From assembly GCA_914767715.1 (NCBI GenBank), contig OU612074.1, positions 20,322,062-20,386,061 on the forward strand: a stretch of 64,000 nucleotides of DNA, given 5' to 3'. Below, piece by piece: positions 25,072 through 38,009 of this stretch; the stretch's first letter is position 1; each line of letters starts with the position of its first letter. The notes under the pieces were generated by a model that had not been told where the DNA came from, did no database searches, and worked only from the letters and a program-made list of their open reading frames with translations. A program made the translations under genes and the position numbers. This DNA is from Membranipora membranacea. Lineage: Eukaryota > Bryozoa > Gymnolaemata > Cheilostomatida > Membraniporidae.

Positions 25072-26977
25072 AATGTCATACAGGCTAACACCTGAAGACT
25101 GAGAACCCAAGAATAATGAAAATAAACTTTTCCTTTGATAGCCCAGTGTGGGGAATTTCAGTCTATGACTGCTATATGTATTATATACTGAAGTTATTAT
25201 TCATGCATTCAAATTCATATGTCTTGCCTTTTATAATAATCATTTGTCCATAACAATAATGCCTTGACTGTATCAGAACTTCCTATGAATCATTGCTTTC
25301 ACAAGTGTTACTCTATCCTGCTCATCGGCACCTCATGTTTGCTGGCGGACAAGACTAAACGCACTGATTATTTTTACCGATTAATACATTAAATCTTTGT
25401 AACTCTGTTAGTTTTAGTTAGATATTTAGTACATAATAAAATCATAGTATAGTTGACAAACAACACATTTTTTATGTCTGGCTGGTAGCCTTGATTTAAA
25501 CAGACTTTTTGACTGGCAGGTTGCCGTTAGGCTTTACGCGTTCATCCGAACAAGTTGGATATCGGGACTTATTAAGCCAAGCCCATGCTGACTATCCTGA
25601 CCAGATAGAATTTCCCGACAGCAGCACAAATAAACTAAATATTCATACACCCAGTGATCATATCTAAATCTGAAACATAAACATAGAAGACGCTAGTAAA
25701 ATATTGTAGCTAAAGTAACAATACATCAGTAACAGCTATCTGGTAGCGGTGTTTGGTAACAGTTATCTGGATGGAAGTTCAATATCCCCACTGCGATTGA
25801 TTAAATTTCGATGAGCTGTTGTCTGAAAGTGATGTCCCCAATCTGTGAGCAAAACTTTATCTTCAGGCACACACCCTCTGGATAGATTATTGTTTACCAA
25901 TGACTCACAAAATAATCCCAGCAAATTATTCTGATAGTATGATGATCCTAAAGATAAGCAATAAACAATAAAAAGTTAGCTCTTACACTAGTGACGCATT
26001 CTCTTTTATCAGCTTGGTTTTCTTGAGGCAGCCCTAACAAACTCCACCTGGTGACCGAATAATCAAAACTGTTATATCACTTGTTCCCCCAAGTACCCCA
26101 CCCCTGATTTTCATACATATACAATGGCATCTGCCCCTTACAAGAACCTGTGAGATCAATTATAAGCATTTCTATTTGATTTTTAGAAATGATTGACTGC
26201 AATGTAAAAGTACAAGAGTAAAGAATCGAGAACAGTAAGTGTCAAATAGAAGCAAGAGTGGGCCTGTTATGACAATTGTGAGGCGATATATTTTATCACA
26301 CGAGGTATTAAGATTTTACCAGCAAACCCGAATACTCAAGGCATAGTTGAAACTCGCCTCTGTATTGAGGTTTGCGATCATTTGAGAGAGATTGGTTGCT
26401 CGGTCAACTCTCGATTATCTCCCCCGGAAAATTAGTACACAATGAATGGCATACCTGAGCTGAAATCAATGAAAAAACATTGACCAAAACTTTGACTTAA
26501 AGGAGTACAAACTAATATTCCAGCTAGGAGGCTTAAATTCCACATACTGATCATGAAGGTCTGAACGTGGTGCTTATCTAGTCTTGAGGACCCTTGTTTA
26601 ACGCTGCTGCCTCAGCTCCATATTATGGCAGCAGTTTTTCAGATAATCGTTTTTTGATCGTATAAAATCATGTTTTTACATCACCGCTCAAAAAATTATA
26701 TGAGCTTAATTTTCAGGCAATCTGGAGTCCAACAGTATAAAAACTGGAGCTGTCAGACAATTTGATGCCTTGCTGCTGCTCAAAATAAAATGTGGTTGTA
26801 CATAATTTTTTTTTCCAAGCACAAAAATGCCAACATTAGAGTTATTGTCCTAGAGATTTATTCATTTATTGTCATGTTGTGCATGCTTTGGTAACTTAAT
26901 CAAAAGATGTATTATCGTATTGAATCAACAAACCTGTTTCTGTGAGTGAGCGTCTTGTTGACTGCAGTTAGTTAGAG
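25072..26977. other. Right flank of unit 1, no gene seen
   Basis: Matches 46224-48597 of unit 2 apart from an element insertion there. Short open frames here are not conserved as coding sequence, and I see no splice-supported exon. It ends at the duplication breakpoint next to a LINE fragment. Confidence 0.5.
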
Positions 26978-27442
26978 CTATACCATACAGGATGCTTTCT
27001 TGATTACTGCCTCAGAATGTGGCTTAAAGCTCAACTTGTGGTCAACAGTGGTACCTAAATATACAAATGACTCGACCTGCTCAACTACTGTGCCATTGAT
27101 TACCAGGGGATCACATGCACGGTTGTCTCTCATGTTGGTAAATATGAGTTCTTTAGTCTTAGAGACATTGAGGAGCAGATCTTGCGAGCTGAACCAGCTG
27201 GTTAGACATTCTGCTGCAGCAGGTAATGTAGATGGTACATTAGGATAGCATAGCTCTAGTAAGATTGTATCATCTGCATATTTGATAAGGTGATAGTTAC
27301 CCATCGATGGTACCGGCATATCCTGTACATAAATTGAGAATAGGATTGGGCTCCATACACAGCCCTGGGGCGAGCCTTTTGAAAATGTCTTAACGAGAGA
27401 TTTGGCTTCTTTCGTAGCAAGTCTTAAAACCTGTTTCGCCAT
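26978..27442 (-). mobile_element. LINE reverse-transcriptase fragment
   Basis: A 154-codon open frame carries reverse-transcriptase motifs in order: KGSPQGCVWSPILFSIY, then KYADDTILL (the catalytic YADD), then NVSKTKELIF and ESFVYLGTTVD. It lacks endonuclease and the ends of the domain, so it is a 5'- and 3'-truncated non-LTR retrotransposon piece. The GSPQGCV form recalls CR1/Rex-like LINEs, but the clade is a guess. It lies exactly between units 1 and 2. Confidence 0.88.
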
Positions 27443-27537
27443 CGGTGGTGGGAAAGCTAATATTATATTGTCTCAAATGTGATATTTCACGTAACACGGA
27501 CTGACTGTAATCTCAAACTTCACATTTTTACTATCAG

Positions 27538-27696
27538 GAGACTACTGTAGCCACAGACATTGCCGTTGTCTTAGCTGCTAATCAGCCACCTGGTCAGAAA
27601 AGTGATGAAGATGTGATAGTTGTGGAGTGGGTCATTGACGGGCAAGACCAATCTGTACATAAAAAAAAGCCGAAACCAGAAGTAGAAATAGATTAG
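27538..27696 (+). CDS. Orphan terminal exon, unknown protein
   Basis: A good acceptor (TTTTTACTATCAG) is followed by 52 open codons and TAG in phase 0. The peptide starts ETTVATDIAVVLAANQ, has DVIVVEWVIDG and ends with the basic run HKKKPKPEVEID. It has no ATG and no partner exon that I can find upstream. It lies in non-duplicated DNA between units 1 and 2. It may be the last exon of a gene cut by the duplication, a pseudo-exon or a chance frame. Confidence 0.4.
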   Translation, partial: ETTVATDIAVVLAANQPPGQKSDEDVIVVEWVIDGQDQSVHKKKPKPEVEID

Positions 27697-28230
27697 TTGG
27701 TTAGCCATGTTAGTTGGACATTGAACCACAGCCAGGTGCTCGGTCTCAGAGGAGGAGACGAGCTATTGTATATGATTGATTAGATTACATTGATTAATTA
27801 GATTGAGAATCCTCATTTTAGCTAGGTTTTCTTACTTTCTCTTTCAGTATCATTGTACCTAGCTTGTCTCTCTTTTTTTTGAAGAATATGTAAATGGTTC
27901 TTGTACATATAGCCATAACCTGAGGATAAAAATCTCAAAAATATATGCATGGTTTTATACTGGTTCAAACAATTATACTGTGATGCATCCATATCTTCAC
28001 AGGCATGCTCTTTAGCTCTGCAGAAATGAATCATCCAGCATGTGGTGATGTTAAGGGGTGCTGAAGTAAGGGGCCTGGATTAGCAAAAATAGGGGTGAAT
28101 ATGAGTCCAACGGACACAGTGGAAAGGGTAATGTAGTCAAATCAAGCAAAGCAGTGTTAGGGGGTAGTGGCTTTGTGGGTGGGCCTAGCATGGTGGGGTT
28201 TTTTCTGGTGAGGCCCCCCCCCCTGGGAAT

Positions 28231-28426
28231 CTAAGCTAATAATTTGCACAAACTGACCGACAAAATCAGGGTATAAAATTAATCATCTACGTAGTTACTG
28301 GCTTACTAGTTGACCATTATGACGCCATCACCTAGTGGTTAATTTCATACTCTAATATTGAAGATTAATTTTTGCAAATCATTTGCCCACTAGGTGATTA
28401 CTCTGACATTTAAACCTCAAATAGTT
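28231..28426. pseudogene. Relic of M6PR intron 3 (part of an additional copy)
   Basis: This stretch matches 33702-33920 of unit 2 (ATCTAAGC through GATTACTCTGA and AACCTCAAATAGTTTC), including most of the intron MITE with its left end deleted. It is not followed by exon 4 but joins straight to the left edge of unit 2. It is non-coding. It looks like a breakpoint scar or the remains of a further M6PR copy. Confidence 0.7.
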
Positions 28427-29611
28427 TCAACTTTGCCGCTACACGTAACACAATCCGTTTTAATTGATCGCTGATCTCGCCGTAAATATCAAACAAAATT
28501 GGATGTTGTGGTACTCTTTCATGTACCGACCAAAACTTAGGATGAACAGTTAGATTTAGTATACATATTTCACAAACGAAATATGTATACATAATTCATA
28601 TAAAAACACAGAATTATTTTCCTCTGTTATAAGAATGCTCTCCATGTTGAGATTCAAAAGAAATTATTTTTTGTTGCATATTTTTAGTTAAGAGGACATT
28701 AGAGTGGTGCAAAAGGATTGAATACCGCAGGTCTACAAAAACATTCACAAACAAATGGTATAGACTGAGTGTAGTCTGAGTTTTGAAACCACTCACAGGC
28801 ATGTCTATCTTACGTTTGTACAGTTCACTAGACAATAATTCATTTTCCAGGTCACCCAGGTCTAAACTGAACCAGGGAGTGCTGGGTTATAGCCTTTAAT
28901 TTTTTTTTGGAAAGGAACATTGGGCTATGGGCTATTCATGAGTAAAATTGGCCACACTTAGCCCTGACATGCGGCCATGGTTTTTGGGCGCTGGCCAAAG
29001 ACAGGTTTTAGCATAGCCCACAAAGTAGCATGAGGGTTTTAATTCGTGACCCCCAAAAAACTTTGAACAGCATTGTCATCAAAGCTAGTTGCTGCTGATC
29101 TACAGCATAGTCTGCGCCTAATGCATCGTTTTAGACCACACCTCAGACTCCTGAAAGCAGAAACATCTTTTAGTGATATACACCCTAGATTATGAATTAA
29201 TGAGCATCTTTGTAATATAACACTGCTATATCAAGTCATACTTCTACTGCAAACTTCCAAGGGCTTTTAGTTTAAGCTACGATTAATTAATTTCATCTCC
29301 CACCCCCCCCCCCCCTGATTTTTTATCAAGGTAGAAAAGTATTTATCTGACTAAAAAGTTGTCTACTCATTTTTTGGCCTTGCTTTTATTTTCATTGGCC
29401 AGCTCTATTTTTAATGACTCAAGTTTTGATCATTATTGTAGTTTCCTGTGTAAGATTTTCAATTGAGAAAATTGCTATTTTCCCACTCCCTCTACCTCTT
29501 GGGTCTATCTATGCTTGCCCACGCTTACTAGCAATATAGGTTTAGTTGTTATCTTAAAAATCGATCAGGCATGCACTTAGGTGCCTGGTCACATAATCAT
29601 TAATTGCATCT

Positions 29612-30275
29612 AAGCCGTGCATTGCTACCAAGGCAAACAATGCACTAGTATTTATCAGAAGAAATGTCACCACCACCGATGAAGAAGTCAAATCGCTGGC
29701 ATACAAACAACTGGTCAGGCCAGTGCTTGAGTATGCTTGCTGCTCCTTGGACTCACTAACGTCAACCCAGGAAACCTCCCTAGAAGCTGTACAAAGGAGA
29801 GCGGCAAGGTTTGTGTGCAGTATCAGAAGGAGTGATAGGAAGACTAGTGTCACCGGAGTAGTACACTGTCTTGGATGGGAGCAGCTAGGAGAGAGACGCA
29901 AGGAAAGAAGGCTGAAACTATTCCGGGAGATGCACTACGCAGACTCTGATACCATCACCAAACATATCCAACCTGCGACACACCATCTCTCTTGCAGACA
30001 TGGTCATCAGTACCTGATCCCCCATGTCAGAACTCAACACCATCAGCGGTCCTTCTTTATGAAGACTGCAAAGGATTGGAATGCCCTCCCCCCTTCCAGC
30101 TCCCTACTTGCACGCCCTGGCTAGCATCCCGCTTCCTGTTGGTGACACACTGTTGATGACCTGGAACGAATACGGACTTACGAGAAACACATTGCTAGAT
30201 TCATCAACCCTGATCTAGCAATTACCTTACCTGAGGTAAGAACTGAGGAAAGAAGATATTTTTGTCATGCTGTAT
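29612..30275 (+). mobile_element. LINE ORF2 C-terminal fragment
   Basis: The open frame begins near IATKANNALVFIRRN and runs through LVRPVLEYACCSLDS, LEAVQRRAARFVCSI, CLGWEQLGERR and RLKLFREM to DWNALPPSSS. This is the typical region downstream of the reverse-transcriptase domain in CR1/Jockey-like LINEs. No poly(A) tail or full-length partner is seen. It replaces about 425 bp that unit 1 has at 13310-13735. Confidence 0.85.
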
Positions 30276-33200
30276 TGTGCAACGCCAACAGTTAACTCAG
30301 CAACTTACTGTTACTCAGTTACTTACTGTTACTCAGTTACTTACTGTTACTGTAAACTCGTGATAGACACCTCAGTTCTACCTACTGGATAAACACAATT
30401 ATTTGGTTAATCCAGTTCTAGTTAAGCTACCTGGTCTCACCTTTATCAGTGGGTTCACATAAAGTTCAGTAAGTTCACATACTGTGTCTAGGTATTGAGA
30501 ATTGTGCCAAAATCATGTCACTGCAGAAGTCATCTCAGCCCTGCTCATGATAACCAAGTCTGTAGCCATCTGCAGAGTGTAGTGTCATCAACCAGCATGG
30601 CTGTTGCTGTATTTGGAACGCTGGCAAGGGAGGGGAATTTGGGTTCTCATGGATTGTCCACCCTTGCAGTTCCCCAGTAGCTTGACTACTCTCGGGTCCC
30701 TTTCACAATTATTTGACAATCATAATGAAAAGAGCACTCCCTTCACCCAGCCAACTGATTGATTACTTTTAAAATATGCCAACTAAGGAGTCCTGAAAAT
30801 AAAATTGTCAGTATCCAACTAATGAATTTTATATAATGGCTATAGTTGATTGGACAGTTGCTGACCTAAACATGAAGACTGTTGCTATTTGAACACTCAT
30901 GTCATCAGTCCCTTATGACTATGAAAAACCCCTCAAATTGCCTCTCTTCCCCTCAAGTCGGCCTCACGACATATATAGACTGCATTATGACTGTTGGATG
31001 GAAATCATGCTACAGCGCTTAGCAACTGCGTATTATCCCTGTGATGCCAAAGACTGGTTAGCACTGTCTATATAGAGAAATGCCATTTTCCTAATTTTAT
31101 TCAATGTAGTGTAGCCTCATAAAAAGTATCATAATCATCAAGATCGATTTTGATCATTTATTTCCCTCTCTGCTCAGAAGCACAGTGTCATGAATTCAAT
31201 CCTCAACAGTGGCCTGCGGATCTTCGTTGGTACCATTATCAGTAATAGACACATATATATATATATATATTAACTATGTATATAAATGTGTCTACATTGC
31301 TATAACAATGATCATATCGATTCGTCCAGCTTAACACCACAAGTTTGCATCATGTTCAATATTTAACCAATGCGAAAGTCAAATGTGTGGTGATATCATT
31401 GCAGGAGTGATAACACGGGGAAAGATGTTGCTGACAGTTATTTTACCATTTCTAACGCTCCTCACATTAACAACAGCATCATCTGATCACTGCACTGACC
31501 ATAATGGAGAAGAAAGCGGTGAATGTTGAAGTCTTATCAATCAACTCAGTGGCAAAAAGTAAGAACGATTTCCTGTCAGGCTGCATACTGTTCTATAACA
31601 TTACCTACATGGATCAATTACATTTATATCAAAATGATGCGAGGCTGAAATGTTTGGAAGCTTATGGTTCAATCTTATCACTGAATACTAGATAGTTGGT
31701 GGGCACTTATACATGACATAACATGGTCTCGCAGACCTATTTTGTCCGTTCGTTCATTTTAAACTTTGAAAATTGTCATGGAAAAAAGTTCTGGTCTATC
31801 AAGGAGTTTGAGTGCATAAAATAGGGAGGGTATAATAGCTAAGAGTGCAGACTGAATTTGGTGCTGACATGCCACAGAAAAACTGAAAATACCTGAGGTC
31901 AATTGGGTTATGCACAACCCGTGTACAATGAAAAGCTCCGTCTGCCCATGTCACAATAAGAATTTCTCCCCCTTTGAATGCTGTCTTATCAGTTAATGTA
32001 GTCTGATTGGTCAAATCAGTTTATGGGTCACATAAATTACAGGCAAATCAAACCAAAGCCAGTCTACAAGCTACCCCAACGACATCAGGTATACGTTTAA
32101 CTAGTTTGATATCAGTGAGCTGATCAACAATGTAAATGACTATTTTTAAATACTATCCAAATACCAATGCATGTTATAGTCACGCAGTTACTTATGATAA
32201 AGTTTTGTCAGATTTAAATGGTAAAGAAATTCAATGCTCTACTTGGCATGAATATTTGAATTCAATTTTGTGACCGTGCAAATCTCACAAAACTTTATCA
32301 TAAGTAACTGCTTGACTATAACATGCATTGGTATTTTGGTAGTCTTTAAACCACTTAATTGTAGCTCATTTTCTTGTTCCATTACCACAGGCTCGTGATT
32401 GAATATAAGAAGTTTTAACTCGACTTACACTCTGGGTATGTGTAAGAATTTACTGCCTGATGACAAGGAGCAGTTTGCTGGAGCGATAGAGCATACATAG
32501 GATAACGAAACTATAGTACTGGGCAGATATAACGACAGCGACACCATGTATGGGTGTAAGTAAAAACAATCGGTCATATTGATATGTCCCTCCGGTTACC
32601 ATAAAATTGGGGCTTGTTTATTTGCTACGATAGAAGTGTCACTGCCAATGGGTGATTAGTGCCTATTTCAGTTTTTGGCAGCTTGCTGCACACCCAAGCT
32701 CAGGAAGTCCTCTATGGCCCCACCTCTAGGATGCATTTTAGTTTTCGAGGATGTATCACACTCTCAGTATGAGGATATCAGGCAACTTGCGTCACTCTTT
32801 AGGGATAGCCCAAACCTCTGTTTTGTCATAAACAGGGTCATGATGGAGTGGTGTCTGAAGCTTATCATTATTAGGATGACACGGTGCAGGAGACCTATTT
32901 GCAAAAATTGTTGTATATTACAGCGAGCAAAATCTGATAATAAAATCTGAGATATGTTGAAGAAGGAGGTGAATAGTCCTTGTTGAGTCGCTGTAGTTCT
33001 TAATACATTTAGTGTCATAATGAGTTCAATATTGAAACTAATGCAAATACAGGCTCGGAGCTGGTGCTGCAGTTCGGTAGACACCCTGTTATACAATATA
33101 GTTGCTGTCCATCTATGTTGATGATGGCTGCACCGAGGTACTGCTAGGAAGAGGCTTTTATAGTGACTAGGGTTCCAAGTCGTTAGTGCCACTTTTCAAC

Positions 33201-33709
33201 CACTGACAGCTTTAACCGAGCGAGCGTGAAGCATATAGCTACAAGGCCGGAGCTGCAGTGGTTGGATGACACCATCCTCATATATAGAGCTATACCATAC
33301 AGGAGAGTTATTATATCTCTATGCACGATGTCGTTGAACCCTGTAAGCCATGTGTAAATAAGAGCACCCACAATCAAATAAAAATTATTGAAGTGGTAAG
33401 TTTATCTATGATGATCAGTGATGATCATTATTTGCGTGTACAACCGCAGTTATCTCCTCTCCCTAATCGTGTCTCTATCGTATCTCATAGCTCATTGGAT
33501 CCTACTGAAATACCTCAGCGGAGAGCCGTACGTGAATATATGTAACAATTCTACAAGACAAGCTGCCATCATGTTTGTCTGTAACCATGATATGAGCAAG
33601 GTAGGTGCAGAGATTAGGCCTGCAGCTTGAACTGCTGCTGCCACACAGGCAAATGTTTGCTTATTGAATTCTGATTAGCTAATAGTGTGAGGCTGCAATC
33701 TAAGCATTG

Positions 33710-33883
33710 TCACCTAATGGGCAAATAATTTGCAGAAACTGACCAACAAAATCAGGGTATGAAATTAATCATCTACGTAGTTACTGGCTTACTAGTGGAC
33801 CATTATGACGCCATCACCTAGTGGTTAATTTCATACCCTGATATTGAAGATTAGTTTTTGCAAATCATTTGCCCACTAGGTGA
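33710..33883. mobile_element. Foldback MITE in M6PR copy 2 intron 3
   Basis: Terminal inverted repeats are TCACCTAATGGGCAAATAAT and its right-hand match CATTTGCCCACTAGGTGA. An inner pair, ATCAGGGTATGAAATTAA and TTAATTTCATACCCTGAT, extends the stem. 174 bp, better kept than in copy 1. Confidence 0.8.
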
Positions 33884-35475
33884 TTACTCTGAGATTTAAA
33901 CCTCAAATAGTTTCTTATAGCTATACTGAATTCAATTAGCACAAATTTGCCTGAGTGGCAGCAGTAGTTGAAGATATTCGCCTGAATTGGGCCCGTCAAA
34001 CAGATAGACGTAGAAAAGTTGATTTATACTTATGGGGTGGTGAGATGCTTGAGTTTGCACTGAAGATTACATCATCATTAGTAACTGGAATCATCGGATT
34101 GAAGGTAACTAGGAGACTATCCAACTCGTTAACATGTAAAAGTAAAAGTGCCTAGAACAATGTTTGATCACTCCTGGTTTGGCTCTTACACTTGAGATTA
34201 CGCATCACAGTTGTATAGCCTTCATATGCCTCTTGTAAAATGTCTAATAATTGCAAGACTCCGCTTCAATAAGCAGTTACTGTTCTCTTTTTTTTTTATT
34301 GTATTTAGCTGTTTTTAGAGGGGTGACAACTCCAAAGTTCATTCAACAGCTAAAAATTAATTGAACACGATATTTTGGTATTAAGAACAATTGATGCTCT
34401 CTAGATAATAACAGTGAGCCTTCTGAAAATCCAACATCTCATTTAGATATGGATTTGATGTTTCATTTACTCATATCAAGAGCTAAGCCTAGATAATTGT
34501 TAATATTGATATAATGGTTTTCTTCATATCACTCTATGGCCCTAAAGTGAGGTAATCACAGTAGTTTGCTAGGTGTCAGTCATCTGCAGACAGCCTAATC
34601 TAAAAGGCCCAAACAAAAAGGGGGCCCTTGATATTAGGGTAATATTTACAGATTATCAATCATACCTTCTGAAAAGTGATTTACACATTGACTATAAACT
34701 AATTCAAGGCAATATTTATATATCATATATATTTGTTTTACCTGAATTAATGGCCATCAAGTGATATGGAGAAAACTGTTATATCAATATTAGCAATTAT
34801 CTAGGCTTAGGTCTTGGTGTGAATAAGTGAAAGATCAATAAACTGTACTGTTATGGATTTTCCTTCACTGTAACAACAAGATTTATTTTTCAGATGGAGC
34901 GAGCTAAAATAATAGATGAGAACATGGGTAGACAGAAGAATTGTTATCACTTATTTGAGATAGAGCACTGCCTAGCCTGTGTCAGCGATGGATGTGATGC
35001 TTTCTTCCATCACTTCAGTCCTGGCACTGTTATACTCATGGGGTGAGGAAACTTTTGATGGTTACAATGTAATCTTCTTAATTCAGACTTCATATTTCAG
35101 AACTCCTGTTAACTCAGACACAGAATTTTGTTCCCTTCAGCCAATTCTATTATTCCATTCCATGTCACTTAATTCAGACAATATTTGGTGGACCCAAGAG
35201 TATTGAATTAAATGGACTGCATTGTATGAGGTTTGTACCTGCCATATAGGAGGGAATGTGATTATTACGCTGACTAAAACTACTACTTAGTATTGAAACT
35301 ACTAGGGAAAGGAGGGCACCTTAAGCCAGGTTTTACATACTTGAGGGAGCGGCTTCACATACTCTGCTTGCCCTTCACCTACCAGTACTACTTTAAACTA
35401 TATTATCCCACCTTTAAATACTAAATACTACTATCAGTTACTAATGCTTCTAATAATAAGCAGTACTACCAAAAC

Positions 35476-35505
35476 CAGAGACTATAGATATATCTATAGT
35501 CTCTG
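35476..35505. repeat. Perfect 30-bp palindrome (unit 2 copy)
   Basis: Identical to 18151-18180, again flanked by CCAAAAC on both sides, in M6PR copy 2 intron 4. Confidence 0.9.
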
Positions 35506-38009
35506 CCAAAACTACATTACATGCCATGGATTCTTTCTTCCATTTCAATTCAAACTGAAAAGGGCAAAATATTGTACCAAATTAGAATAGTTGTGCTCCA
35601 TGGACTTCCGCTGGCTTCGGCCTCAAGCAGACAGGGTGAGGAGTCACTGGGTCGTTTTGAAACCAACAAGTGATCAGATGTTGGCACAAACCAACGGCTG
35701 TCAAGTGTTGAATTGACATCAGTTACAATGATTGTATTGAGGAAATGGTGGAAGATTGTAACTTAGATGCAATTTTTCATCTACCTCTTTTCTTGTTTGA
35801 ATATTAAGAGAGTAGCCTCAAACAGATTCAATAAATTCTAGGTAGCTTCCCTGCGATATTCCCAGGCTAGATAAGATCCAAGCATCTTTTACTTGAATAC
35901 ACTGTGATCTCTCTACTTCTTTTTTAAAGGCCCTCAACCTACAATCCCTGCCTCTGGCTGAACTTCTGTGAAAAAGGTTGAACGTTCTAATGCTGGGGCC
36001 ATTATGTTAATCTTCTCTCTTTTGGTGTTTGATGGTGGAACTTGACTTACTATGTTGTAATTCTGATATAAGATCTTTCCATTTCAGATTTTTCTCCTTA
36101 CTCGGAGCGTATCTCTTACTTGGCTGGATTTATACAAGATGTATAAAAAAGAAAAGAGGATGGAAGCAGATCCCTAACGCCGAGTTCTGGCAGGAAATCG
36201 GCCATCTACAGGCTGTAAGCTACAAATGAATGATATTTAATAATTATGACATATACTCGATAGGAATAAATATTAGAGTTGAATTTGGCTAGCTTGGTGT
36301 TACTTAAACTTCAGTAAACATAAATTTTTGTTCGGGGGGGGGGGGGGTATATAAAGCAAAGAGGGAGAGTAAATGTTAGCAACCCATCAAAGTTACTATT
36401 GCAAGTTTGCTCTTGGTTAGTTCTTAACAAGTTTATCTCCAGGCCATTCGTGACTGAAATCGTTGAAGTGTATTAGCTGGTCATCAAGCATTCCGACTTG
36501 TCCAATGACGTGGCTATGCCATTGAATGAATTTAAGATGATTTTGTTGGTGTATTTCGAGTGATTTTTTGTCACTTTTGGCAAGCTTATAGCTATGCTTT
36601 AGTTAGATTTTGAAGTTGACTGCTACATATAACTGTTGCAGCACATTTACAGTTGGTTTCCTATGGTCGATAATGTGTCGTCAATTAGCGCCGCCAAACA
36701 AGCACCGATCTTAACTGCAACAATAATATGGCATGATTTTTAAATGCCTGCTGTTGCCTGTCCGGGGATGAAAAAGTAAATGTCATACAACCCAGACCAA
36801 AACAAAGACAACAGCAACCTGATACTGTTAAAAGTACCTTGTAATGATCATAATGTAATAATTGTAGTCGTCTTTTCTGGTTGACAAAGAGGACAACTCT
36901 TGTCATATATTCAAAACATATCTTTTTTATGGCTTTTTGTCATTATTGCATATTTTGAGGTTTGAAGTTAACAACTGTTGTTCAAAAGTTACTTGTTGTA
37001 AGAGGAACATGTTGAAATCGAGGTAGGCATTATAATATGGAAGGAAACAATAACTTTGAGTAATGTTTCTTTCATAAACAATGACTTAATGTTTATCTTC
37101 TATTAATTGTTTCTTCACAGGATGGCTGTGCGATGGTGTGTAGATGTGGTAAACGTAGAGAAGACGAATATAATCTTATTGGTGGGGAATCTCAAATAGA
37201 TAATCCCAACGAGCAGAGATTGCCTTCTAATAGTCTGTTATCAGATGACGATGATATGATCGCTTCCTGATAGTCTACATGGATTGTTTTCTTGTTTTTG
37301 TGCCAACTGAATAACAGGCTGGTTCAAGGTTACCTCTTAGTTTTCTATGATTACTTTATTGTTGTTGTGAGATTTGTGATCATATTGTGCACATTCATGT
37401 ATTAGTTGTACTGTTGTACTTACTTGTAACAAGCCAAATCAGGTTATGCGAGATTCATACTGCTATTAGTTGTCAAATAGAATTATTCTATGTTAAATAA
37501 ACCGAGCAGTCATCGTGTTACCCTAACTGTTGTACATGGTATCATCTAATAGCTATAAAGGCTCATCTCACATTGTGCTTGAGATGTTTCACAAAATACA
37601 AATTACAGATATAATTCTCTACATCATAGCCATCATTGACATAGAACATAGAAGAATACAACTGTCAGGAAAGATATCCTTTGGCTATGTCAGATTAAAA
37701 GTTCTAATTTGTGATTTATTTAGAAGGCTTACAGTTTGAAAACTACACAATTTTATGCACAAGTATGGTAGTCTACGCTATAAAACCATGATCATGTCTG
37801 AAAACTCAACTTTGATCAAAATTTGACACTGGCAAGTCATGTGCTGCAGTTTGTTTGAGCTCCCATAATTTGATGATCCCCAGATATCGGTCGCAGGGGT
37901 TACAAAGAAGGTGAGTCATGTGCTTCAGTCGGTTCCTCTGTACTTGGCTGATCCCCAGATATCGGTTGTACTGGTTCCACAGTAGTTTCCGGCTGGTCAT
38001 TGGGCACGT

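Larger units (their letters stand above)
12147..26973. repeat. Segmental duplication, unit 1 (M6PR-like plus ankyrin gene)
   Basis: Homology to unit 2 begins around 12147 (GCTACACG then ACACAATCC) and ends at 26973 (GACTGCAGTTAGTT). Homology is continuous except for insertions and one stretch (about 13310-13735) that is replaced by LINE sequence in unit 2. Identity is visibly lower in 12147-16450 than in 17280-20470, where only scattered single-base changes are seen. 12147-14895 carries no gene I can support; it is the 5' flank of the M6PR-like gene. Confidence 0.9.
31425..37270 (+). pseudogene. M6PR: M6PR homologue, copy 2 (disabled in exons 1 and 2)
   Basis: Exons by match to copy 1: 31425-31558, 32391-32555, 33491-33600, 34894-35042, 36088-36214 and 37121-37270. 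Exon 1 has TGA at 31527-31529 where copy 1 has TGG. Exon 2 has one extra T near 32413-32416 that shifts the frame, and CAG to TAG at 32498-32500. Exons 3 to 6 stay open and nearly identical to copy 1, with all splice sites and the poly(A) signal kept. An ATG at 33418 opens a hydrophobic lead-in that reads into exon 3, so a short product from an internal start cannot be excluded. A full-length receptor cannot be made. Confidence 0.9.

Noticed and set aside
33955-34155. 66-codon open frame in M6PR copy 2 intron 3
   Set aside because: The matching frames in units 1 and 3 are broken by stops, so there is no sign of coding constraint.
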